A program made the position numbers and the translations under genes. A stretch of 30,253 nt of DNA from DATDEW01 sp046590205. Lineage in GTDB: Bacteria; Bacteroidota; Ignavibacteria; Palsa-1295. The stretch covers positions 1 to 30,253 of the forward strand of contig JBKJTT010000104.1 in NCBI GenBank assembly GCA_046590205.1, in the 5' to 3' direction. The first letter of the stretch is position 1. Each line of letters starts with the position of its first letter. The notes under the pieces were generated by a model. That model did no database searches and was not told the origin of the DNA. It saw only the letters and a list, made by a program, of their open reading frames with translations. Positions 24,651 to 30,253 of the stretch are shown piece after piece.

Positions 24651-26066
24651 TTAGAATTGGAAGTAAATAAATGGTTGAGAATTATCAGAACCCATGATGA
24701 GTACAAATGCAAAGAGTACTCCGAAGATTATGGCGCGCTGCCAGAGTGATGAACGACGGACAAACTTTTCTCCCCAACGACTATATTGTGTAATATCAAG
24801 ACCTAACCAAAGAACTACCATCGGCAGTGCGAAGATCGTAGAGCCAAGCATCTGAACTCCACCACTAAAGCTGAACATCTTACTAATGTAAGCCCATGCG
24901 GTAGGGAAGTCAGGACTTCGGAAGATGAGGAATGCAAACGACGATAAGAAAAAGATGGATACCATCTTTACGAGGGCGACAACAATCGGTGTTTTTTGTT
25001 TTTGAATATTACCACCGCGAATATCTACGTATGCTTTATGAACACCAAGATAGATTCCGTTCAATGCTCCCCATGCAACGTACGTCCAGTTCGCGCCATG
25101 CCATAAACCACCGATGAGCATCGTCAGGAAGTTGTTGATATAGGTTCGAGCTTTACCTTTTCGGTTACCGCCGAGTGGGATATAAACATAATCTCGTAGC
25201 CATGAAGAAAGAGAAATATGCCAACGCCGCCAGAATTCTGTGATGTTTTGCGAAAGATACGGCGTATCAAAGTTAAGGTTGAGTTCTATTCCGAAGAGTT
25301 TGCTGACACCTCTTGCGATGTCGGAGTACCCTGCAAAGTCGCCATAGAGTTGAATCGCAAAGAAGAACATCCTGATAAAGAGGTCGCCGCTGCCCATCTC
25401 ACCCATTTTTGAGAAGGACTCATTGACATACGGCGCAAGTGAATCAGCTATAACTACTTTTCTGGTGTAACCGATAACTATCAGAGCAAGTCCATCTCGT
25501 ATCTGGTCGAGAGTTGGCTTTCTTTCCTTTGTTAGCTGCGGGAGTAACTGCGGAGCACGAAGAATGGGACCCGCTACAAGATGCGGGAAGTACGATACAA
25601 ACAGCGCAAAGTCGAAAAAGCTGTTCGTCGGTTTAAGTTGACCTCGATAGACATCTATGACATACGCCATCGACATGAAGGTATAGAACGAAATACCGAC
25701 AGGAAGTACTAACTGAAGCGTTGGCAGATGTGCTTGAAATCCTATTGAGTTGAGCAGGGCAGCGAATGAGCTAATAAAGAAATCACAATACTTAAAAACA
25801 ACCAGTACGCCGACATTTGCTGCGACCGATAGCTGCATCCATAACTTTTTCCGTTTCGGGTCATCTGCATCATAGACTTTATGAGAAGCATAATAGTCAA
25901 CGATGATCGTCAGTGCAAGCAATGCAAGGAAATGCCACTCCCACCAGGCATAAAAGAAAAGTGACGCCGCAAGCAGCATCCTGTTCTGCCACTTGAAGCC
26001 GAGCAAGTAGTACAGGATAAGTACTACCGGCAGGAATATGGCGAATGCAAGACTATTGAATATCAT
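24651..26066 (-). CDS. MBOAT-family O-acyltransferase (AlgI-like)
   Basis: A 471-residue polytopic inner-membrane acyltransferase. It begins MIFNSLAFAIFLPVV, as AlgI/DltB-type proteins do. The MBOAT motifs are 'TEFWRRWHISLSSWLRDYVY' with 'IPLGGNRKG', and the essential His323 in GGLWHGANW. The family moves an acyl (usually acetyl) group across the membrane onto an extracellular polymer. With the SGNH protein downstream it forms the classic two-component O-acetylation pair. The polymer is unknown, and no polysaccharide synthase is present in the window. Its ATG directly abuts the stop codon of the upstream alpha/beta hydrolase with no gap. Confidence 0.93.
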   Translation of the reverse strand: MIFNSLAFAIFLPVVLILYYLLGFKWQNRMLLAASLFFYAWWEWHFLALLALTIIVDYYASHKVYDADDPKRKKLWMQLSVAANVGVLVVFKYCDFFISSFAALLNSIGFQAHLPTLQLVLPVGISFYTFMSMAYVIDVYRGQLKPTNSFFDFALFVSYFPHLVAGPILRAPQLLPQLTKERKPTLDQIRDGLALIVIGYTRKVVIADSLAPYVNESFSKMGEMGSGDLFIRMFFFAIQLYGDFAGYSDIARGVSKLFGIELNLNFDTPYLSQNITEFWRRWHISLSSWLRDYVYIPLGGNRKGKARTYINNFLTMLIGGLWHGANWTYVAWGALNGIYLGVHKAYVDIRGGNIQKQKTPIVVALVKMVSIFFLSSFAFLIFRSPDFPTAWAYISKMFSFSGGVQMLGSTIFALPMVVLWLGLDITQYSRWGEKFVRRSSLWQRAIIFGVLFAFVLIMGSDNSQPFIYFQF

Positions 26067-26720
26067 CTATTTCGTTGATAACTCGCTCAGCCATGATGAA
26101 ACATGCTTCAAAAGCGGTATCGTCATTTTATGGCGTCCTTTGTACTCATAATAGTCACTTGAGATATGATTTCGGCGTAGGAAATCCAGGGCATAAATTG
26201 ATTCACTCGTCGGAAGTACTTTGTCTTCGCTGCCATGCGTGATGAGAAACTTTGCTTTGGTATTGATATTGTCCCACTTCTCGATGGGTCGCGGGAAGAA
26301 GCCGCTCATCGGGACTATACCGACGGGGTTAAGCTTTCCTTCGAGTCCGAGAAAATGGCACATCGCAGCTCCCTGACTAAACCCCAAGAGAAACAGACGC
26401 TCCGGATCAACATCCTTCTCCAAAAGTAGGGAAGAGATCATCGGCGTTACGATATCAAGCGACTCTCTGAAATGCTCCTCACCGAATGATTCAAGAGGGC
26501 GGTTATAATCATAGGGTTTATACCATTCATACCCCTCGCGTGGTGATTTGTACGTAGCGCGGATCGAGACAACATGAAACGATGCCGGCAGAAGATGCTC
26601 GACCGAGAATATCGTCTCGGCGTAGGCATCGCGTCCATGCAAAAGTATGAGGAGCGGTGGTTTCCCTGCCGCTTCTTGCTTCGGCTTGCGTTCGACGTAT
26701 GGTAGTAAGGAACTTGACAT
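26067..26720 (-). CDS. Alpha/beta hydrolase, carboxylesterase/phospholipase type
   Basis: A 217-residue cytoplasmic serine hydrolase without a signal peptide. The oxyanion motif is LLILLHGRD (about 23-31). The nucleophile elbow is GFSQGAAM with Ser115, and the triad is completed by Asp166 (GSEDKVLP) and His197 (GRHKM). This is the dienelactone-hydrolase/phospholipase-carboxylesterase class of small esterases. Position as first gene of a gapless unit with MBOAT and SGNH genes suggests it serves the same process, perhaps handling acetyl esters, but that is inference. Upstream lies a 16-base palindrome (26744-26759) and then the divergent tRNA gene. No consensus -7 box is seen; the nearest is CAACTTTG, with one mismatch. 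Confidence 0.88.
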   Translation of the reverse strand: MSSSLLPYVERKPKQEAAGKPPLLILLHGRDAYAETIFSVEHLLPASFHVVSIRATYKSPREGYEWYKPYDYNRPLESFGEEHFRESLDIVTPMISSLLLEKDVDPERLFLLGFSQGAAMCHFLGLEGKLNPVGIVPMSGFFPRPIEKWDNINTKAKFLITHGSEDKVLPTSESIYALDFLRRNHISSDYYEYKGRHKMTIPLLKHVSSWLSELSTK

Positions 26721-26743
26721 TACCGAATTCTCGTTAGACGGCT

Positions 26744-26759
26744 CCCAACATTAGTTGGG
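26744..26759. promoter_or_regulatory. Short palindrome between hydrolase operon and tRNA gene
   Basis: CCCAAC-ATTA-GTTGGG is a perfect 6-bp inverted repeat in the 60-base divergent region between the alpha/beta hydrolase start (26720) and the tRNA (26781). It could be an operator or simply a small hairpin. No regulator is known. Confidence 0.3.
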
Positions 26760-26780
26760 CGAACAAAGTTGATTTGTGGC

Positions 26781-26854
26781 GGCGGGGTAGCTCAGCTGGT
26801 TAGAGCGTCGGAATCATAATCCGTAGGTCGTGGGTTCAAGTCCCTCCCCCGCTA
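26781..26854 (+). tRNA. tRNA-Met (anticodon CAT)
   Basis: A 74-base cloverleaf. The acceptor stem GGCGGGG/CCCCGCT (first pair G.T) is followed by discriminator A. The D arm is GCTC...GAGC and the anticodon loop is ATCATAA with CAT at its centre. The T arm carries TTCAAGT. The 3' CCA is not encoded. There is a T.T mismatch at the top of the anticodon stem and another in the T stem. The initiator features (unpaired 1-72 and three G:C pairs in the anticodon stem) are absent, so this is an elongator type. A CAT anticodon can also be the Ile tRNA modified with lysidine, which sequence inspection cannot exclude. Confidence 0.92.
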
Positions 26855-26899
26855 CTTCTTTTTGACCTACACTACGAGAGATAAGACTATACATTTCAG

Positions 26900-26924
26900 A
26901 TGGACACTTGCGGTGTCCATTTTC
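26900..26924 (+). terminator. Probable terminator after the tRNA
   Basis: ATGGACAC (26900-26907) pairs perfectly with GTGTCCAT (26913-26920) across a 5-base loop, followed by TTTTCAGTTTT. It lies 45 bases after the tRNA on the same strand. The T-run is short, so termination may be partial. Confidence 0.55.
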
Positions 26925-26967
26925 AGTTTTAGGTGGTTGTTTCCTTCATCTGTCCTGCTTGTGATTT

Positions 26968-27428
26968 TGTGCAATTTTGCCTTGTAACTCATTTATTCTC
27001 ATCATACTAAGTGTGCACTCTCACTCTTGCGTAGTGGTCAGTAGCCAATGGTCAGTGAACAGTTTTGAAATGGTGCTGTAAATTTACACATGTGCGTATG
27101 GTGGTGTGGTGGTATGGACGTATGGTCGGAAGGAGCATAGTAGGACGGACACATTCACTTTGTTCAGTGCATGCTTTAGTCCGTCATGTCACCAGCGAGG
27201 AGTGGCTTTAGCCCGGTTCCGAGGAATCGAGGAAAGCAATCTAAAATCCCTCCGAAAAGGGGAATGTCCAAACTTCGGGCTACAAAAATAACACATGAAA
27301 CCTCTTTTTGCAAGATGCTCGGAAAAGATTGTTCCCATCCCATTGAAAACAAACAAGATAATCTTCAGGCAATTCAATTATGGCCGTTTCCAGCCCAATT
27401 TCGCCATTTCTGGTAGGCACCTATCGTA
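26968..27428. repeat. Dispersed intergenic repeat, copy B
   Basis: This is the counterpart of 11763-12123, with the same blocks in the same order and the same end (GGTAGGCACC followed by ATCGTA). It has about 100 extra bases (within 27127-27267) that contain a further inverted repeat, ACGGAC (27145-27150) with GTCCGT (27179-27184), so a second element appears nested in it. Short open frames across the block are not conserved in copy A, and I see no gene. Confidence 0.6.
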
Positions 27429-27437
27429 CCGCATCTT

Positions 27438-27623
27438 TCGCCCCGTTGGGGCTTTTGGATTTCGTTCGTATTCGCTTCCAGGGGCTTACGCCCCTGGCTA
27501 CAACATACCGCCCCTTTTGGGGCTAAATGCATTCATAGTCCCAACGGGACGAAATGATGTAGCCAGTGGCGTAAGCCACTGGTAAAAAAGAGTAAGCAGG
27601 ACCAAATAGCCCCAACGGGGCGA
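27438..27623. repeat. Compound palindromic element: two head-to-head repeat units
   Basis: Two related units of about 70 bases face each other around the centre 27510-27550. Each has an outer hairpin, GCCCC-GTT-GGGGC (27440-27452) and GCCCC-AAC-GGGGC (27609-27621). Each also has an inner hairpin, CCAGGGGC-TTAC-GCCCCTGG (27478-27497) and CCAGTGGC-GTAA-GCCACTGG (27563-27582), flanked by GTAG/CTAC. A central hairpin GCCCC-TTTT-GGGGC sits at 27510-27523. Hairpins of this GGGGC/GCCCC style are common short repeats in several bacterial phyla. No protein is encoded. Confidence 0.7.
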
Positions 27624-27707
27624 CAGTAACTTCGTCGGGGAGAATGGTTTAGTCATCGTGAACTTTTGCTTTCCGAAAGAACTTACTTAGAAACACGAGA
27701 ATCGCTA

Positions 27708-28268
27708 ATGCAGAAAATAATGAAATCCTTCGAGGATATACACGGAATAACAGATACTCTATCCGCTGATGCAGATTATGTCAACAATCAACTAAACCAA
27801 CATCCTAATAATCAGCATTTACGACGCACTTATGTACGCTCTCTTTTTGCTTTGCTAGAAGGTACCTGCTTTTATTGGGGATCTATGTTAAAGGATATAG
27901 ACCGTTTGACTCCAAATCTGTTTAACGAAGAAGAGAGACTAAAGCTTAATGGACAATCGAAAAATATAAAAGGAAAAATCACTGACAAACGCTACCCTAC
28001 GGCAGATATGATTAGCTTTACTCTCAAGATGTTGGCAAAAAGTACAGAGGGAAAGATTGACCTCGGAAGAACTGGATGGGAAAAACTAAATTCTTCTTTA
28101 GAAGTTCGCGACAGAATAACCCACCCACGGTCAAATAGGGCTTTGGAAATTTCGGATGAAGAAATAAATAATGCGCGCGAAGCTCTGAGCTGGTACTTCG
28201 ATATGCAAAATCCATTTCTAAAAAAATTACTTGAGCAGGGCACATCTATACCAGACTACTCCATATAA
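27708..28268 (+). CDS. Hypothetical protein with HEPN-like motif
   Basis: A 186-residue protein from the ATG at 27708; a TTG at 27666 would add 14 residues and cannot be excluded. It is mostly helical and has no signal peptide or membrane segment. The first half contains 'RRTYVRSLFALLEGTCFYWGSML', a helix pair like those of HEPN domains. The second half has 'SLEVRDRITHPRSN', in which Arg134-x4-His139 fits the R-x4-6-H motif of HEPN RNA-cutting domains. HEPN proteins often belong to toxin-antitoxin, abortive-infection or CRISPR-associated systems. No nucleotidyltransferase or antitoxin partner is seen next to it, so a toxin role is only a suggestion. It is richer in AT than the housekeeping genes and lies beside the repeat mosaic, consistent with acquired DNA. 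Confidence 0.65.
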   Translation: MQKIMKSFEDIHGITDTLSADADYVNNQLNQHPNNQHLRRTYVRSLFALLEGTCFYWGSMLKDIDRLTPNLFNEEERLKLNGQSKNIKGKITDKRYPTADMISFTLKMLAKSTEGKIDLGRTGWEKLNSSLEVRDRITHPRSNRALEISDEEINNAREALSWYFDMQNPFLKKLLEQGTSIPDYSI

Positions 28269-28411
28269 ACTACATAGAGTCCAATTCTTACATTCAACTT
28301 AAGACACTACTAAAGGTGTACTTAGCGAAGTTCTTAATGGATTAGTAGTATTTTTGAGTCAAGGATACACTTCTATAAGAATTTGCCTGACAGGAGTGCG
28401 TAAATATACAT

Positions 28412-28930
28412 TTAGTCCTTTTCAGCAATAAGCAAGATGAAATTCTTGCTGCTTTTTAATGATTTCCATTCATAACTCAGTTCAATAACGAAGCCACTCC
28501 CTCTCCATTTGAAAGTTTTATTTCTTGCGCTATTGGGGTCATCAACCTTTGCATAAAACTTATTAAACAAGTTCCTCAGAACATTAGATGTAGTTTCGGG
28601 CAATATAGCGTTAGGCCAATTATCTTGATAAAAGTACATCTTCCAACAACCTATGATATTTTTATCTGTAAATTCTACTGTTAATATCCATGGCAACTTA
28701 TACATAAATGGGACACGGACAACAAACATTTTTAAGGGATATTTGGCTTCTCTTTCAATATAATAATCTATCATGTCTGGGTCTGTTGTAAGGTTGTCAC
28801 TCGCCTTTGTAGCTTCTACTGGCTCAAATTCCCGAAAAACCGCACAGAATTTCTCATACGTCATTCCCAAAAGGTTGAAAGATAAAACATCCTCCTCTGA
28901 AGTCCCGTTATGTAGTGTAATCTCTTCCAT
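28412..28930 (-). CDS. Hypothetical protein
   Basis: A 172-residue protein that I do not recognise. It starts MEEITLHNGTSEEDVLSFNLLGM. It has no signal peptide and no membrane segment, a mixed alpha/beta pattern and many aromatics in the second half ('CWKMYFYQDNWPNAILPETTS', 'FKWRGSGFVIELSYEWKS'). It is AT-rich like its convergent neighbour at 27708-28268, from which it is separated by 143 bases without a clear terminator. Its own -7 box is visible upstream. The reading frame is intact and preceded by a promoter, so it is probably a real accessory gene. Confidence 0.7.
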   Translation of the reverse strand: MEEITLHNGTSEEDVLSFNLLGMTYEKFCAVFREFEPVEATKASDNLTTDPDMIDYYIEREAKYPLKMFVVRVPFMYKLPWILTVEFTDKNIIGCWKMYFYQDNWPNAILPETTSNVLRNLFNKFYAKVDDPNSARNKTFKWRGSGFVIELSYEWKSLKSSKNFILLIAEKD

Positions 28931-28960
28931 TCAATTTTGTATGTTAAAGATGTTATAATA

Positions 28961-28968
28961 CAAATATA
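28961..28968 (-). promoter_or_regulatory. -7 promoter box of the hypothetical gene at 28412-28930
   Basis: TATATTTG on the minus strand (28968-28961) matches TAnnTTTG and lies 30 bases before the ATG at 28930. No -33 TTTG is visible at 22-23 bases. Confidence 0.4.
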
Positions 28969-29062
28969 ATGATACCTATGTGTCTGGTCGCAGAATCTGC
29001 AATTTATTGATAAAATTGTTGTGCAATGTCTTACTTATCAAAACTCAATCTAAAATTCTTGG

Positions 29063-29070
29063 TATTTTTG
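29063..29070 (+). promoter_or_regulatory. -7 promoter box of mpl, abutting the start codon
   Basis: TATTTTTG (29063-29070) is followed by CAGTA and then the mpl ATG at 29076. The same arrangement, including the CAGT bases, occurs at ruvC. A leaderless transcript is predicted. No -33 match is visible. Confidence 0.5.
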
Positions 29071-29075
29071 CAGTA

Positions 29076-30253
29076 ATGATCTACTTTATAGGAATTTGCG
29101 GGACGGCGATGGGGAATGGGGCTTTGCTTATGCGCGAGCTTGGGTATGAGACGTGTGGCTCTGATGAGAATGTGTATCCTCCGATGTCTGACCTCCTGGC
29201 GGCAAGCGGGATAAAGGTCTATAGCGGATATGACCCGAAGCATTTCAAAGATGTGCCGGAGCTTGTCGTTATCGGCAATGCGATGAGCCGTGGCAACGTG
29301 GAGGTCGAGCATGTGCTCAATGAACGTATTCCGTTCACCTCGCTTGCCGAGCTTCTGGAGAAGTTCGTAGTTCAAGGCAGAGAATCTATCGTCGTCACAG
29401 GTACGCACGGCAAGACGACGACATCTGCGCTTGCTGCCTGGACGTTTGAATCTGCCGGACGCAAACCAAACTTCCTCGTCGGTGGCGTACTTGAGAATTT
29501 CGGACGCGGGTATCAGGCGAACAACAACAGCAAGTATGTAATACTCGAAGGTGATGAGTACGACACGGCGTTCTTCGATAAACGCTCCAAGTTTCTGCAC
29601 TATCTGCCGACGACGCTCATCATTAATAACATCGAGTTTGATCATGCTGATATTTTCTCATCGCTTGATGAGATAAAACTCTCATTCAAACGATGCACCT
29701 TGCTTGTTCCGGCTAACGGTATTATTATAGCAAATGGCGATGATGCGAATGTGCGCGACGTGATAGCTGGCGCACCGGCTCCGGTGCAGACGTTCGGCCT
29801 CTCGAAAGATTGTTACTGGCGCGCTGACGAGATAACCTATGGTGATTCGATCACAAGTTTCTTGCTTTATAAAGAGAACCAGTTGCAGATCAAGATAGAG
29901 ATATCACTGCTCGGTGAGTTTAATGTATATAATGCGTTGGCTATTATTGCCTCCGCACGTCGGTATGGTATCTCGTATGAAGAGATACAGAATGCGTTCG
30001 TATCGTTCAAGAATGTCAAACGTCGCCTTGAACTCAAGGGCGAGTATAACGGGATAAAAGTGTACGATGATTTCGCGCATCACCCGACTGCTATCGCGGG
30101 TACACTAAAAGCTATGCGGACGAAGTATCCTGATAGACGCATCATCGCTGTCTTCGAGCCGCGCTCGAACACCACGCGTCGCAACATCTTCCAGAAAGAA
30201 CTTGCAGAGTGTTTTGCAAATGCAGATGTTGTGCTTATCTCGCAGATAGCGCG
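29076..30253 (+). CDS. mpl: UDP-N-acetylmuramate:L-alanyl-gamma-D-glutamyl-meso-diaminopimelate ligase, N-terminal part
   Basis: These are the first 392 codons of a Mur-ligase family gene that runs past the right edge (the family is about 450 residues). Mpl joins recycled murein tripeptide to UDP-MurNAc using ATP, feeding the peptide back into cell-wall synthesis. It starts MIYFIGICGTAMGNGALLMR, the Mpl/MurC nucleotide-binding start. 'GSDENVYPPMSD' distinguishes it from MurC. The ATP loop is GTHGKTTT (residues 109-116). 'LEGDEYDTAFFDKRSKF' and 'INNIEFDHADIF' are the central-domain motifs typical of Mpl. 'DDFAHHPTAI' and 'FEPRSNTTRRN' mark the C-terminal domain. It implies meso-DAP peptidoglycan and murein recycling. 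Confidence 0.95.
   Translation, partial: MIYFIGICGTAMGNGALLMRELGYETCGSDENVYPPMSDLLAASGIKVYSGYDPKHFKDVPELVVIGNAMSRGNVEVEHVLNERIPFTSLAELLEKFVVQGRESIVVTGTHGKTTTSALAAWTFESAGRKPNFLVGGVLENFGRGYQANNNSKYVILEGDEYDTAFFDKRSKFLHYLPTTLIINNIEFDHADIFSSLDEIKLSFKRCTLLVPANGIIIANGDDANVRDVIAGAPAPVQTFGLSKDCYWRADEITYGDSITSFLLYKENQLQIKIEISLLGEFNVYNALAIIASARRYGISYEEIQNAFVSFKNVKRRLELKGEYNGIKVYDDFAHHPTAIAGTLKAMRTKYPDRRIIAVFEPRSNTTRRNIFQKELAECFANADVVLISQIA

Noticed and set aside
27106..27585. Several overlapping 60-96 codon open frames
   Set aside because: They run through palindromic repeats and are not conserved in the other repeat copy.
27438..27623. CRISPR array
   Set aside because: The repeats are inverted, not direct, and spacing is irregular. 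No cas genes are present.
26781..27660. tRNA-borne integration site for an island
   Set aside because: No second copy of the tRNA 3' end is visible downstream and there is no integrase gene.
28349..28356. TATTTTTG on the plus strand, a perfect -7 box
   Set aside because: No plus-strand gene follows for 700 bases and no -33 box is present. An antisense or small RNA cannot be excluded but is not supported.
29031..29645. 204-codon minus-strand open frame
   Set aside because: It is entirely antisense to the strongly supported mpl gene and has no recognisable domain.

Overview
The window looks like a chromosomal segment of a Bacteroidota/FCB-group bacterium, most like the Ignavibacteria/Kapabacteria side of that group. 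Four proteins end in type IX secretion (T9SS) sorting domains, one with the 'NFPNPFNPST' signature common in those lineages. Promoters follow the Bacteroidota -33/-7 pattern (TTTG, then TAnnTTTG). PKD, BNR and choice-of-anchor modules recur. Taxonomy is inferred from these traits only.

Layout. 1-7360 is all on the minus strand: the first 35 codons of an Nramp-family metal transporter, a PKD lipoprotein, a small T9SS cargo protein, a ~1300-residue T9SS cargo protein with a von Willebrand A domain and a beta-propeller, and a YgiD-type extradiol dioxygenase. 7554-11762 runs on plus: a YidB/DUF937 protein, an Omp85-type outer-membrane protein, ribonuclease HII (rnhB), an ECF sigma factor and its RskA-like anti-sigma factor. 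11763-12337 is a non-coding block with a dispersed repeat and a perfect 28-bp inverted repeat. Two T9SS BNR proteins then face each other (12338-15210) and share stop-codon bases.

15339-23666 is a close-packed plus-strand series: ruvC, an outer-membrane-type beta-rich protein, a sodium:solute symporter, a six-hairpin glycosidase, an exported BNR protein and an exported helical protein of unknown function. Facing it on minus (23655-26720) is a three-gene unit of alpha/beta hydrolase, MBOAT acyltransferase (AlgI-like) and SGNH hydrolase (AlgJ-like), the usual partners for O-acetylating an exported polysaccharide. A tRNA with anticodon CAT follows, then an ~850-base repeat mosaic, two AT-rich hypothetical genes (one with a HEPN-like R-x4-H motif) and the first ~390 codons of the murein-recycling ligase mpl.

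The most interesting signals are not coding. (1) Several genes have the -7 box TAnnTTTG exactly 5 bases before the ATG (ruvC, the glycosidase, mpl and a 14-codon leader ORF), and the Nramp gene has it 8 bases before, which predicts leaderless or nearly leaderless mRNAs. (2) A ~360-460 base intergenic repeat occurs twice, each copy running into a different palindromic element at the same point. (3) One of those palindromes is a head-to-head pair of ~70-base arms whose hairpins differ by a compensatory base-pair change. I found no CRISPR array, insertion-sequence transposase, prophage or clear new defence system.
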